The notes under the pieces were generated by a model. That model was not told where the DNA came from. It was given only the letters and a program-made list of their open reading frames with translations, and searched no databases. Shown piece after piece: positions 11,695 to 20,943 of a stretch of 64,000 nt of DNA; position 1 is the stretch's first letter; each line of letters opens with the position of its first letter. Source of the DNA: Mycobacterium sp. M26 (GTDB taxonomy: Bacteria; Actinomycetota; Actinomycetes; Mycobacteriales; Mycobacteriaceae). The stretch lies in NCBI RefSeq assembly GCF_001494595.1, contig NZ_LN929908.1, positions 1,277,716 to 1,341,715 on the forward strand, written 5' to 3'. The position numbers were made by a program, and so were the translations under genes.

Positions 11695-12678
11695 TCAGGC
11701 CCGGACTTCCAACACGTCGGCCAGCGGTCGGCGCGGCGTGGCCGGTGGCACCGAGGCCAGCGACGGCACCAGGCCCACCCGGATCAGCAGCTGCGGGTCG
11801 AACCCGCCGCCGGTGAGCGCCCGAATGATGTTTCGGCTGGCCTCGAGCTCGGTGAGATGGGTCAATGTGCAGGTGGCCAGTCCCGCCATGGTGGCTTCCA
11901 GCAGGACATCGGAGAGCACCTCGCCGCAGCCCAGCGCGTCACGCCGGGTGTCGCCGTAGGTGGACAACACCAGGATGGTGGACCGATCGCGGTCGACCTC
12001 CGGGCGGCGGTCGGCGTGCTCATCGGCCGGAAAGGCGCGGGCGACGTCGACGCGCTCACGTTCCGACACCGACACCAGCGTGCTGTAGGGGACGCCGTCG
12101 GACACCTCGTAAGGTGCGGTCCACCACCGCAATTCGGCGTGATACGAACTGTCGTAGCGACGGAGTGACTCGGTCAGCCGGGACGCCTCGGCCAGTTCGC
12201 CGCGCACGCTCTCGGGCAGTACGTGCAGCACCGCCTTGTCGGCGTCGATGGTGCTGCGCAACACCGGTTCGAAGGCTGCCCAGTTCGGTGGCGGCGCAAA
12301 CGGTAGCCGGTCGGTGCGACGGTCCAGGATCGCGTCGGCCCGGGCCCGGTGCGCGTCGGTGCTGAGTTGCGCCGGGGTGAACGAGACCGTGGCCAGGTGG
12401 TCGAGATCGTTGGGGTTGGGGAATCGGTCGACGACCGCGGTGAAACCTGCTGCCGCGGCGGCCACCCGCAGATGGTCCAGCACCGCACCACAACTGATGA
12501 TCGCTTCCCGGCCGGAAACGTCGGTGGCGTGCGGCACCCGATGCGGTTCGACGAACAACCGGAGTTCGGCGCCCTCGGCCACCCAGTGCCACGGCTGACT
12601 GTTGTGCACCGACGGCGCGCGGCAGGCCAACTCCACCATGTTCGCCAGCACCTGGGGATCGAGCGCCGATTTCGCCAC
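11695..12678 (-). CDS. acg: Acg-type nitroreductase-fold protein (Rv2032 type)
   Basis: About 327 residues with the Acg hallmarks: ACRAPSVHNSQPWHW near the N terminus (flavin-binding nitroreductase fold), HATDVSGREA, RADAILDRRTDRLPF, YDSSYHAELRWW and a C-terminal LATCTLTHLTELEASR. Rv2032/Acg is a DosR-regulated member whose published model is FMN sequestration with a lid blocking classical nitroreductase activity; enzymatic function is uncertain. The frame extends upstream to 12744, but similarity starts only at ALDPQVL, so GTG 12678 is preferred (GGCGGTGG just upstream); GTG 12711 and TTG 12684 are alternatives. It is divergent from the kinase gene at 12826. Confidence 0.88.
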   Translation of the reverse strand: MAKSALDPQVLANMVELACRAPSVHNSQPWHWVAEGAELRLFVEPHRVPHATDVSGREAIISCGAVLDHLRVAAAAAGFTAVVDRFPNPNDLDHLATVSFTPAQLSTDAHRARADAILDRRTDRLPFAPPPNWAAFEPVLRSTIDADKAVLHVLPESVRGELAEASRLTESLRRYDSSYHAELRWWTAPYEVSDGVPYSTLVSVSERERVDVARAFPADEHADRRPEVDRDRSTILVLSTYGDTRRDALGCGEVLSDVLLEATMAGLATCTLTHLTELEASRNIIRALTGGGFDPQLLIRVGLVPSLASVPPATPRRPLADVLEVRA

Positions 12679-12775
12679 GGCCAACCACCGCCTTCTGTTC
12701 TCCGTCTCCACGATAGGACGCAGATGTCCCCGTGAAAGGGGCACTAAGTCATCGGTTTAGCGGGCCGAGCGGCGA

Positions 12776-12789
12776 GGGTCTTTGGACTC
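12776..12789. promoter_or_regulatory. Weak DosR-like box between acg and Rv2004c-type gene
   Basis: GGGTCTTTGGACTC has three to four mismatches to DosR consensus forms. It is 37 bp before the kinase start at 12826 and 98 bp from the acg start. The position is suggestive but the sequence support is weak. Confidence 0.3.
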
Positions 12790-12825
12790 TGGAAGGACCG
12801 GGCACGGCGGGCCAGGATCGTTGTC

Positions 12826-14328
12826 ATGGGACCGGTACCGACGAACCACACCGCACCTGCCCCCTCGCCGGCCTCGCCGCATCCGCAGGTGGCCGAGACC
12901 CACACCGGTCTGGTGTTCCTCGTCGGCGATCGGGCCTACAAGGTGAAAAAGCCCGTCGTCACCGACTTTCTCGACTTCTCCACCCTGGACCGCCGGGAGA
13001 CCGCCTGCGCCCGCGAGGTGGCGCTCAACAGCAGGCTGGCTCCGAACAGTTATCTGGGCATCGCGCACTTCGCCTCACCCGGTGGCGTACCCGAGCCGGT
13101 CATCGTGATGCGCCGCCACCCCGACCAGACGCGGCTGGCCACCCTGGTGCGCAGCGGCACGCCGGTCACCGACCAGCTGACGTCGGTGGCCCTGGTGCTG
13201 GCCCGCTTCCACGCCGGCGCTGCCCGCGGCCGCGACGTCGACGCGCAGGCCCGGGTCGACGCGGTCACCGGGCGCTGGCAGGAGAACCTGGCCGAGCTCG
13301 AGCGCTACGCCGACGGACTGGTCCCGGGTCTGAACCCGGACGTGGTGGCCGAGATCCGGCGGCTGGCAATCGACTTCATCGCCGGTCGATCGGTGCTCTT
13401 CGCCGGCCGGATCGCTGCGCGGCGCATCGTGGACGGTCATGCCGATCTGCTCGCCGACGACATCTTCTGCCTCGATGACGGCCCGGAGTTGTTGGACTGC
13501 CTGGAATTCGATGACCAACTGCGGTTCGTCGACGCCATCGACGACGCCGCGTTCCTGGCGATGGATCTGGAGTTCCTGGGACACCCGGAGCTGGCAGAGC
13601 ACTTCCTGCAGACGTATGCGCGGCTGGCCGACGACGACGCACCGGCCTCGCTGCGGGACTTCTACATCGCCTACCGGGCGGTGGTGCGCGCCAAGGTGGA
13701 CTGTGTGCGGCACGCCCAGGGCGTCTCCGGTGCAGCCGCCGACGCCCGCCGGCACCTCGAGATCGCCCATGACCACTTGCGTTCCGGTGCGGTCCGGCTG
13801 GTGCTGGTCGGCGGCGGGCCGGGCACCGGCAAGACCACGCTGGCCCGGTCGCTGGCCGATCACCTCGGCGCCCAGGTTGTCTCGACCGACGACGTGCGTG
13901 CCGAGATGGTGCGCCGTGGCGAACTCACCGGCGAGCCGGGCGCCCTCGACGAGGGCCTGTACACCCAGGAGAACGTCGACGCGGTCTACGACGGCGTGCT
14001 GCGCCGCGCCCACCTGGGACTGTGCGAAGGGCGCACCGTGATCGTCGACGGCACCTGGCTCAACCCGGATCACCGCGACCGGGCCCGCCGCATCGCCCAG
14101 GATGCAGCCGCCCGGCTCGTCGAGATCGCCTGCATTGCAACGCTGGAGGAGACCACCCGGCGGATCAGTGCGCGCAGGACGGGCACCTCGCAGGTGACCC
14201 CGGAGATCGCGACCGCGCTGGCCGAACGCGCTGACGCCGCCTGGCCGGGCGCCCACCGAATCGACACCACCCGTCCGCCGGCCGAGGCCGTGGCCGAGGC
14301 GCAGGACATCTGCCGTCAGGCCGTGTAG
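12826..14328 (+). CDS. Aminoglycoside-phosphotransferase-like / P-loop kinase fusion (Rv2004c type)
   Basis: 500 residues. Residues about 25-310 resemble an APH/protein-kinase-like domain: KVKKPVVTDFLDF near 43, HADLLADDIF with the catalytic-loop His/Asp near 205-213, and a following LLDCLEFDD. Residues about 320-500 are an AAA_33/zeta-like P-loop kinase with Walker A GGGPGTGKTT near 329 and IVDGTWLNPDHRDRAR downstream. Rv2004c has the same layout and length and is DosR-regulated. Substrate unknown. Start ATG 12826 gives MGPVPTNH; the first 20 residues are Pro/Ala-rich and may be a linker. Downstream ppsA starts 20 bp after the stop, so an operon with ppsA and the ATPase is likely. Confidence 0.87.
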   Translation: MGPVPTNHTAPAPSPASPHPQVAETHTGLVFLVGDRAYKVKKPVVTDFLDFSTLDRRETACAREVALNSRLAPNSYLGIAHFASPGGVPEPVIVMRRHPDQTRLATLVRSGTPVTDQLTSVALVLARFHAGAARGRDVDAQARVDAVTGRWQENLAELERYADGLVPGLNPDVVAEIRRLAIDFIAGRSVLFAGRIAARRIVDGHADLLADDIFCLDDGPELLDCLEFDDQLRFVDAIDDAAFLAMDLEFLGHPELAEHFLQTYARLADDDAPASLRDFYIAYRAVVRAKVDCVRHAQGVSGAAADARRHLEIAHDHLRSGAVRLVLVGGGPGTGKTTLARSLADHLGAQVVSTDDVRAEMVRRGELTGEPGALDEGLYTQENVDAVYDGVLRRAHLGLCEGRTVIVDGTWLNPDHRDRARRIAQDAAARLVEIACIATLEETTRRISARRTGTSQVTPEIATALAERADAAWPGAHRIDTTRPPAEAVAEAQDICRQAV

Positions 14329-14348
14329 AGAAACACTGGAGGAGCCCG

Positions 14349-16757
14349 ATGCCCAGCCGTTACGTCGCAGATATTGCGGACCTGAGGATGTCCGACGCCG
14401 AGGAAGCCGGCGGCAAGGGCGCGAACATGGGGGAGATGGTGGCCGCGCAGCTGCCGGTGCCACCGGGGTTCGTGGTCCTGCGCGACAGCTACCTGGAGTC
14501 CATGGCGGCTGCCGGTGTGGCCGACGACCTGAACGCCGCCCACCGCCAGGCGATGCTCAGCGCGGGTGACCCGTCCCGGTTCGACGAGATGTGCCAGAAG
14601 ATGCAGGCGCTGGTACTCAAGGCGGGGATGCCCGACGGGGTGCGCGAGAAGATCCTGGCCGCCTACCGGACGATGGGCCCCAATGTCATTGTCGCCGTGC
14701 GCTCGTCGGCCACCGGCGAGGACGGTGCCGACGCGTCGTTCGCCGGGATGAACGCCACGTTCACCAACATCGCCGGAGAACACGACCTGATCGACGGGGT
14801 CCAGCGCTGCTGGGCTTCGCTGTTCGGTGCCCGGGTGGTGGCCTACCGCGCCAGCCGCGGCTTCACCGCCGATCCGGCGATGGCGGTGGTGGTCCAGCAG
14901 ATGATCGCCTCGGAGCGCTCGGGCGTGGCGTTCACCGCCGATCCCACCACTGACGCCACCGACCGGGTGGTAGTGGAGGGCGCATTCGGTCAAGGTGAGG
15001 TGGTGGTGTCCGGGTCCGTCGAGCCCGACACCTATGTCGTGGCCAAGGACACCGGCGAGATCCTTTCCCGCCGAATCGGTTACAAGTCCTTCAAGATCGT
15101 GCGCGGCGCGGACGGCAGCGACCAGACGGTGGACCTCAGCGAGGCGCAAGCCCAGTCGCAGGTTCTCAACGATGACGAGGTCCGGGTGATCGCCGATATC
15201 GCGGTGCGCAGCGAGCGGCACGCCGGATGCCCGCAGGACACCGAGTGGGCCATCGCGGGCGGCAAGACCTGGATTGTGCAGACCCGCCCGATCACCACGC
15301 TGCACCGGGCCGGCAAGCCGGTCCCCGAAACCCACGAGGTGTTGCTGCAGGGACTGCCCGCCGTGCCCGGCGAGGCCTCCGGTGTGGTCCGGGTGCTGGC
15401 CGACGTGGCCGACGGCGCACGGCTGCAGGACGGCGAGGTGCTGGTCGCCCAGATGACCAACCCGGACTGGTTGCCCACCATGCGGCGGGCCGCGGCGCTG
15501 GTCACCGACACCGGCGGGATGACCTGCCACGCCGCGATCGTTGCCCGCGAACTGGGAGTGCCGTGCATCGTCGGGGCCCGCACCGCCTGGTTGCCCCCCA
15601 TGCGGCGGGCCGCGGCGCTGGTCACCGACACCGGCGGGATGACCTGCCACGCCGCGATCGTTGCCCGCGAACTGGGAGTGCCGTGCATCGTCGGGGCCCG
15701 CACCGCCACCAAGGACCTCAAGGACGGGACCGTGGTCACCGTCGACGGCACCCACGGCCGGGTGCTGGCGGGTAAGGCGGTCGGCGGTGCGCAGACCACG
15801 CCGGTGGCCGCGGCGCCCGCGGTGGCGGCGGTCGCCGAGGTGACCGCCACCAAGATCTACGTCAACGTGGCCATGCCGGACAAGGCCGAACAGGCCGCCG
15901 AACTCGACGTCGACGGTGTCGGCCTGCTGCGTGCCGAGCTGATCCTGGAGGACGCCCTGCGCAATCGGCATCCCCGCGATCTCATCGAGCACGGTGAGCA
16001 GGACAGCCTGGTCGACTCGCTGGCCACCGCGGTGGGCCGCATCGCGGCGGCGTTCACGCCGCGGCCGGTGGTGTACCGGGCTTCGGACTTCCGCACCAAC
16101 GAGTTCCGCAACCTGCAGGGCGGCCAGAAGTACGAGCCCGAGGAACACAACCCGATGATCGGCTACCGGGGCTGCTATCGCTACGTCAGCAACCCGGACC
16201 TGTTCGATCTGGAACTCACCGCCCTGGCCCGCGTCCGTGAGCAGAATCCCAACCTGCACTTGATGATTCCGTTCGTCCGCACCAAGTGGGAACTGGAGAA
16301 GTGCCTCGAACTGGTCGACGCCAGCCCACTGGGGCGCCAGCGCGGCCTGCACCGCTGGGTGATGGCCGAGGTGCCCTCGGTGGTGTACTGGCTGCCCGAG
16401 TACGTCGGCATGGGTATCGATGGGGTGTCCATCGGCAGCAACGACCTGACCCAGCTGATGCTCGGGGTGGACCGCGACTCCGACCTGTGCGCGGAGCTCT
16501 ACGACGAATCCGACGCGGCGGTCCTCGACGCCATCGGCCAGATCATCACCACCGCGCGGCGGCTGGGGATCACCGCCTCGCTGTGCGGGCAGGCGCCGTC
16601 GAGCCGACCGGACTTCGCCGAACACCTTGTCCGGATGGGCATCACGTCGATCTCGGTGACGCCGGACGTGGCACAGCGCACCCGCCGCAATGTCGCGGCC
16701 GCCGAACGCAGACTGCTGCTGGAGTCGGCGAGGTCGCGTGACGGTGACCGCGGCTGA
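14349..16757 (+). CDS. ppsA: Phosphoenolpyruvate synthase (PEP-utilising enzyme) with duplicated phosphohistidine segment
   Basis: 802 residues. An ATP-grasp PPDK_N domain (about 1-330, starting EAGGKGANMGEM), a swivelling phosphohistidine domain (about 340-480) and a C-terminal PEP/pyruvate TIM barrel with EVPSVVYWL and the catalytic-Cys motif SLCGQAPS (C746). The enzyme makes PEP from pyruvate and ATP, which fits carbon flow back to sugars when fatty acids or pyruvate are used. The phosphohistidine motif GGMTCHAA occurs twice, at H394 and H434, because of a 120-bp in-frame tandem duplication; removing one copy leaves 762 residues. Whether the protein still works is unknown. GGAGGAG lies seven bases before ATG 14349. 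The stop overlaps the next gene's start by 20 bp. Confidence 0.92.
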   Translation: MPSRYVADIADLRMSDAEEAGGKGANMGEMVAAQLPVPPGFVVLRDSYLESMAAAGVADDLNAAHRQAMLSAGDPSRFDEMCQKMQALVLKAGMPDGVREKILAAYRTMGPNVIVAVRSSATGEDGADASFAGMNATFTNIAGEHDLIDGVQRCWASLFGARVVAYRASRGFTADPAMAVVVQQMIASERSGVAFTADPTTDATDRVVVEGAFGQGEVVVSGSVEPDTYVVAKDTGEILSRRIGYKSFKIVRGADGSDQTVDLSEAQAQSQVLNDDEVRVIADIAVRSERHAGCPQDTEWAIAGGKTWIVQTRPITTLHRAGKPVPETHEVLLQGLPAVPGEASGVVRVLADVADGARLQDGEVLVAQMTNPDWLPTMRRAAALVTDTGGMTCHAAIVARELGVPCIVGARTAWLPPMRRAAALVTDTGGMTCHAAIVARELGVPCIVGARTATKDLKDGTVVTVDGTHGRVLAGKAVGGAQTTPVAAAPAVAAVAEVTATKIYVNVAMPDKAEQAAELDVDGVGLLRAELILEDALRNRHPRDLIEHGEQDSLVDSLATAVGRIAAAFTPRPVVYRASDFRTNEFRNLQGGQKYEPEEHNPMIGYRGCYRYVSNPDLFDLELTALARVREQNPNLHLMIPFVRTKWELEKCLELVDASPLGRQRGLHRWVMAEVPSVVYWLPEYVGMGIDGVSIGSNDLTQLMLGVDRDSDLCAELYDESDAAVLDAIGQIITTARRLGITASLCGQAPSSRPDFAEHLVRMGITSISVTPDVAQRTRRNVAAAERRLLLESARSRDGDRG
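15468..15707 (+). repeat. 120-bp tandem duplication inside ppsA
   Basis: Copy 1 is 15468-15587 and copy 2 is 15588-15707. They differ at one base (a at 15477, c at 15597), changing Thr to Pro. The unit encodes 40 residues containing the phosphohistidine motif and keeps the frame. No IS-like flanks are seen. Confidence 0.97.
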
Positions 16758-19359
16758 ATCGACACTGACCGCGGTGTCGGTCGCCGCCGCCCCGGTCGCC
16801 GAGGTGCTGCATCGGTTGGACAGCTCCATTGACGGGCTGTCCAGCGCGCAGGCCGCCGACCGGTTGACCCGCTATGGGCCGAATTCGCTTCGGACGCATC
16901 GGGTCAGCGCCTGGGCGGTATTGCGCAGGCAACTCAACAACGCCGTCCTGGCGCTGCTGGCGGTCACCGCGGTGCTGTCGTTCTTCCTCGGCGACAGCAC
17001 CCAGGCGGTGATCATCGGGATCATCCTGGTGGTCAGCGTCGGACTGGGCTTCCTCAACGAGTACCGGGCCGAACGTGCCAGTGCGGCACTGCACTCCCGG
17101 GTCCGGCACACCGCCGTCGTCCGCCGCGACGGGCACAACGTCAAGCTGGACGTCAATGCGCTGGTACCCGGCGACGTCATCGAACTCACGCTGGGCGAAC
17201 TGGTGCCCGCCGACGTGCGGCTCATCGCCGTCAATGGGCTGGAGTGCAACGAGTCGATCCTGACCGGCGAGTCCACCGCCGCGGAGAAATCCACCGCACC
17301 GGTGCCCGCCGATGCCGCCTTGGCCGATGCCACCGACCTGGCGTTCATGGGCACCGTGGTCAGTGCGGGTGATGCCAGTGCCGTGGTCTACGCGACCGGT
17401 GCCGACGCCCAGTTCGGCAAGATCGCCGCCGGCCTGGGGGAGCGCCAGCCCGAAACCGACTTCCAGGCCGGTCTACGCCGCTTCTCGTATCTGCTTCTGC
17501 AGGTGGCGATCACGCTGACGGTGCTGATTCTAGTGACCAACCTGCTGCTGCGCCGCCCGGTCATCGACTCGGTGCTGTTCGCGCTGGCGATCGCCGTCGG
17601 CATCACTCCGCAACTGCTGCCCGCGGTGGTCAGTACCAGCCTGGCCACCGGGTCGCGCCGGCTGGCGGCCTGCAAGGTTCTGGTCAAGCGGCTGGTGTGT
17701 ATCGAGGACCTCGGCGACATCGACATCCTCATCACCGACAAGACCGGCACGCTGACCGAAGGCCGGATCACGCTGCTCGAGGCCGTCGATCCCGAGGGTG
17801 GGCCCGCGCAGGATGTGCTGCGCTACGGACTGCTGGCCACCGACGTCGATCCCGCTGTGGGCGGCACCAGCGCCAACGCCCTGGACGCCGCACTGTGGGA
17901 ATCCGAGGCCGGCCGTCAGGTCGTGACCACCGGCGTCAGCCGGGTGGCCGAACTTCCCTTCGACCACACCCGGCGGGCCGCCTCGGCGTTGATCGACGAC
18001 AACGGTCGGCGGGTGCTGGTGGTCAAAGGCGCCCCCGAGCAGGTGCTTGACCACTGCGTGGCGCTGCCGCCCACGGCTCAGCGCACGCTGGATCGGCTGT
18101 TCGCCGACGGCCGGCGGGTGGTCGCGGTGGCCAGCAGACCGGCACCCGACCTACAGACCATCACCGCCGCCGATGAGACCGAGCTGACCCTCGACGGATT
18201 CCTGGTGTTCGCCGACCAACCCAAACAGGCCGCCCGTGACTCGCTGCAGCGACTGGCCGAATTGGGCATCGAGGTGAAGGTCGCCACCGGCGATAACCCG
18301 CAGGTGGCCGAAAAGGTCTGTGCGGATCTGGGTTTGACCTCCCGCGGCACCGTCACCGGTGCCCGGCTGGATGGCCTCGACGACGCCGGGTTCGAGGCTG
18401 CCGCCCAGTCGGCCACCGTGTTCGCCCGGATCTCGCCCGAGCAGAAGGCCCGGCTGATCACGGTGCTGCGCCGCACCGGCCGCTCGGTCGGATTCCTGGG
18501 CGACGGCGTCAACGACGCACTGGCGCTGCACTCCGCCGACGTCGGCATCTCGGTGGACACCGCGACCGACGTCGCCAAGGACGCCGCCGACGTGGTCCTG
18601 CTGGAAAAGGATCTGGGTGTGCTGGCCACCGGTGTCGCCGAGGGCCGGCGCATCTTCGCCAACACCATCAAGTACGTGCTGATGGGCACGTCGAGCAATT
18701 TCGGCAATATGTTCTCGGCCGCCGCGGCCTCAGCGGTGCTGACCTTCCTGCCGATGCTGCCCAGCCAGATCCTGCTGAACAACCTGCTCTACGACACTTC
18801 GCAACTGGCGATCCCCACCGACCGGGTCGACCCCGAGCAGTTGCACGCGCCGTCGCACTGGAACATCGCGTTCATCCGGCGGTTCATGCTGACGTTCGGA
18901 CCGATCAGTTCCCTGTTCGACTTCCTGACCTTCGGCCTGATGCTGGGGGTGCTGCACGCCGGTCCGGTGGAGTTTCGCACCGGCTGGTTCGTCGAGTCGC
19001 TGGCTACGCAGACGCTGATCATCTTCGCCATCCGCACCCGGCGAATCCCGTTCCTGCGCAGCCGGCCCGGCGGTTGGCTGGTGCTCACCACCCTGAGCGT
19101 GATCGGCGTCGGTATCGCGCTGACCATCTCGCCGTTGGCCCACCAGTTGGGTTTCACGCCGCTGCCGTGGCAGTTCTTCGGTGCGCTGGCATTGTTGACC
19201 GTCGGCTATCTGGTCCTCGTCGAGATCACCAAGAAGGTGTTCTACGCCGAACCGATCCGCCACCCCGGTGAACCCGTGCGGACCCGCGGCCGCGAGCACC
19301 GGATCCACCGGCGGGCCGCACGATTCAGCCACAGCGGACGGCTGCCCGCGCGCAGCTAG
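16738..19359 (+). CDS. P-type ATPase, magnesium-transporter (MgtA, P3B-like) type
   Basis: About 873 residues. Signatures in order: LTGES in the actuator domain, ITPQLLPAVVSTSLA in the membrane (compare MgtA LTPEMLPMIV), phosphorylation motif DKTGT (D334), and LGDGVNDALALHSADVGISVD. The C-terminal half, with SSNFGNMFS and LPSQILLNNLLYDTSQL, is characteristic of MgtA rather than of Ca2+ pumps. About ten membrane segments. Mg2+ import is the expected role. M. tuberculosis has the P-type ATPase gene ctpF in its DosR regulon; this protein occupies an analogous context but looks closer to MgtA. GTG 16738 is chosen because it overlaps the ppsA end by 20 bp and begins the conserved N terminus; a longer frame from 16690 would overlap more. 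Confidence 0.88.
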   Translation: MTVTAAESTLTAVSVAAAPVAEVLHRLDSSIDGLSSAQAADRLTRYGPNSLRTHRVSAWAVLRRQLNNAVLALLAVTAVLSFFLGDSTQAVIIGIILVVSVGLGFLNEYRAERASAALHSRVRHTAVVRRDGHNVKLDVNALVPGDVIELTLGELVPADVRLIAVNGLECNESILTGESTAAEKSTAPVPADAALADATDLAFMGTVVSAGDASAVVYATGADAQFGKIAAGLGERQPETDFQAGLRRFSYLLLQVAITLTVLILVTNLLLRRPVIDSVLFALAIAVGITPQLLPAVVSTSLATGSRRLAACKVLVKRLVCIEDLGDIDILITDKTGTLTEGRITLLEAVDPEGGPAQDVLRYGLLATDVDPAVGGTSANALDAALWESEAGRQVVTTGVSRVAELPFDHTRRAASALIDDNGRRVLVVKGAPEQVLDHCVALPPTAQRTLDRLFADGRRVVAVASRPAPDLQTITAADETELTLDGFLVFADQPKQAARDSLQRLAELGIEVKVATGDNPQVAEKVCADLGLTSRGTVTGARLDGLDDAGFEAAAQSATVFARISPEQKARLITVLRRTGRSVGFLGDGVNDALALHSADVGISVDTATDVAKDAADVVLLEKDLGVLATGVAEGRRIFANTIKYVLMGTSSNFGNMFSAAAASAVLTFLPMLPSQILLNNLLYDTSQLAIPTDRVDPEQLHAPSHWNIAFIRRFMLTFGPISSLFDFLTFGLMLGVLHAGPVEFRTGWFVESLATQTLIIFAIRTRRIPFLRSRPGGWLVLTTLSVIGVGIALTISPLAHQLGFTPLPWQFFGALALLTVGYLVLVEITKKVFYAEPIRHPGEPVRTRGREHRIHRRAARFSHSGRLPARS

Positions 19360-19375
19360 CCGTTCCTCGTTGCTG

Positions 19376-19432
19376 CGAGGCTGTAGTTATCGCGCTGTTC
19401 ACTCGCACTTTTGCGCGATAACTCCAGCCTCG
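19376..19432. repeat. 20-bp inverted repeat between convergent genes (candidate bidirectional terminator)
   Basis: Arms 19376-19395 and 19413-19432 are complementary with one mismatch around a 17-base loop. It lies between the ATPase stop (19359) and the acyltransferase stop (19474). There is no T-tract, so factor-independent termination is uncertain; it may be a dispersed intergenic repeat. Confidence 0.75.
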
Positions 19433-19473
19433 GCGAAGTTCTGAAGGTGGGAGTGAGTTGTTGACTCAGGAGA

Positions 19474-20886
19474 TCAGCCGTTGGACAACAGCCGCAGGCC
19501 GCCCTTGCTGCGGGCGCGGCCGCGGGTATCGGCCAAGGCTGTCAGCCGGGCCACCCCGCGTTCGATGCCGCGGGCGAGTTCGTCGATGTCCGGGGCGGCG
19601 TCGAAGTCGACCAGCAGTCCGAACGCCAACTCGTCGGCATAGCTGAAAATGGCGATGCCCGTGCGGAATCCGGCCGCAATGGGCGGGATCGGCAGCAGCC
19701 GTACCACCTTGTGGCCCATCACCGTCAGCGGGGTGCGCGGGCCCGGCACATTGGTCACCACCGTGACGACCGAGCGCTGTGGCAACCGGGACAACAGCCG
19801 TACCGTCCAGGCCGTGACCGGGAACGGCACCAGGCCGCTGGCCCACACCAGCAGGCTGCCGGCCTGGCGCTGACCGCCGGACTTCGCCGCACTCAACCGG
19901 TTGTGCACAGTGCGCAGCCGGTGCAGTGGGTCGGCGATGTCCACGGGCAGCAGGGGCAGCATCAGCGACACCCGGTTGTCGGAGACGTCCATCGCGTCGG
20001 CGCCGCGAACCGACACCGGAACCAGCGTGCGCAGCGAGTCCGGCCGCGGCTGCAGACCGCGGCGCAGCAGTGCGGTGCGGTAGCTGTCGGCCACCGCGGC
20101 CAGCGCCACGTCATTGATGGTCACCCCGAAGGTGTGGGCGATCCGCTCCACATCATGGATCGAGACCGCCGCCGAACCGTAGCGGCGCAGGTCGCCCACC
20201 GGGCCGTTGAACGACGACCGTGCGGCCGGCCGCAGCAGGCTGGCCGTCAGCCCCGCCGCCCCGCCGGCCGCGCGCAGCGCGAGCTTGCCGACGGTTCGGC
20301 CCATGGTGATCGAATCACCCAGCCAGTCAACGGGATTGAGGCTGGGCAGCGGAAGGGAGGGCCGCCGGGCCGGATGCTGGGCCGCGCCGATGGCGGTCGC
20401 GAAGCTGGACACTCCGGTGTCATCGCACAGGCCGGTCAGCAAGTTGCTGGCCGCGATACCGTCGGCCAGTGCGTGGTGCACTTTGATGAGCAGCGCCCAG
20501 CGGTTCTGCGCCAGGCCCTCGATCACCCAGCACTCCCACAGCGGGCGGTGCCGGTCGAGGCGGCGTTCCATGATCGTGGCGATCTCGGCGTGCAGGGCGG
20601 CGTCATCACCCGGCGGGGGCAGTGCGGCCCGGCGGACGTGATGGGCCAGATTGAACGTCGGGTCGTCGACCCACTCGGGTGCGGCGAGGTCGAACGGATG
20701 GGTGCGCAACACCTGTGTGCTGCGCGGGTTTGACAGGCATCGGGCACCGATCGTGTCGAGCAGATCCGCGAATTCGGGTGCGGGCCCGGCCAGGATGGCG
20801 ACCCCACCGATGGCCAGGCTGACGTGTTCGTCGGCGTCCTCGAGTTGCAGAAATCCTGCGTCCAGCGTCGTCAAGTGTTGCGTCAT
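19474..20886 (-). CDS. WS/DGAT wax ester synthase / diacylglycerol acyltransferase
   Basis: 470 residues. The catalytic signature HHALADG is at 137-143 and a conserved PLWECWVIEGL precedes it; the C-terminal half has the NDVALAAVADSYRTAL-like and TVVTNVPGPRTPLT motifs of the family. It joins acyl-CoA to diacylglycerol or fatty alcohols at the membrane, producing storage lipid. Tgs1 (Rv3130c), the main hypoxia-induced triacylglycerol synthase of M. tuberculosis, is in the DosR regulon; the exact DosR-type box 58 bp upstream makes this gene the likely functional counterpart, though I cannot decide which Tgs paralogue it is. ATG 20886 has AGGAGAAGG upstream. It is followed by the inverted repeat at 19376-19432. 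Confidence 0.9.
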   Translation of the reverse strand: MTQHLTTLDAGFLQLEDADEHVSLAIGGVAILAGPAPEFADLLDTIGARCLSNPRSTQVLRTHPFDLAAPEWVDDPTFNLAHHVRRAALPPPGDDAALHAEIATIMERRLDRHRPLWECWVIEGLAQNRWALLIKVHHALADGIAASNLLTGLCDDTGVSSFATAIGAAQHPARRPSLPLPSLNPVDWLGDSITMGRTVGKLALRAAGGAAGLTASLLRPAARSSFNGPVGDLRRYGSAAVSIHDVERIAHTFGVTINDVALAAVADSYRTALLRRGLQPRPDSLRTLVPVSVRGADAMDVSDNRVSLMLPLLPVDIADPLHRLRTVHNRLSAAKSGGQRQAGSLLVWASGLVPFPVTAWTVRLLSRLPQRSVVTVVTNVPGPRTPLTVMGHKVVRLLPIPPIAAGFRTGIAIFSYADELAFGLLVDFDAAPDIDELARGIERGVARLTALADTRGRARSKGGLRLLSNG

Positions 20887-20943
20887 CGCCGACCTTCTCC
20901 TCGCCTTACCCCTCAGTGTGGCGGCGCGACCTGGGGGATGGCA

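Noticed and set aside
10933..12825. An hspX (alpha-crystallin) gene expected between the Rv2030c-type gene and acg
   Set aside because: All frames in the interval were read; only the SRPBCC gene is present.
15468..15707. CRISPR-like or IS-related direct repeat
   Set aside because: The units are adjacent without spacers, lie inside ppsA in frame, and have no terminal inverted repeats.
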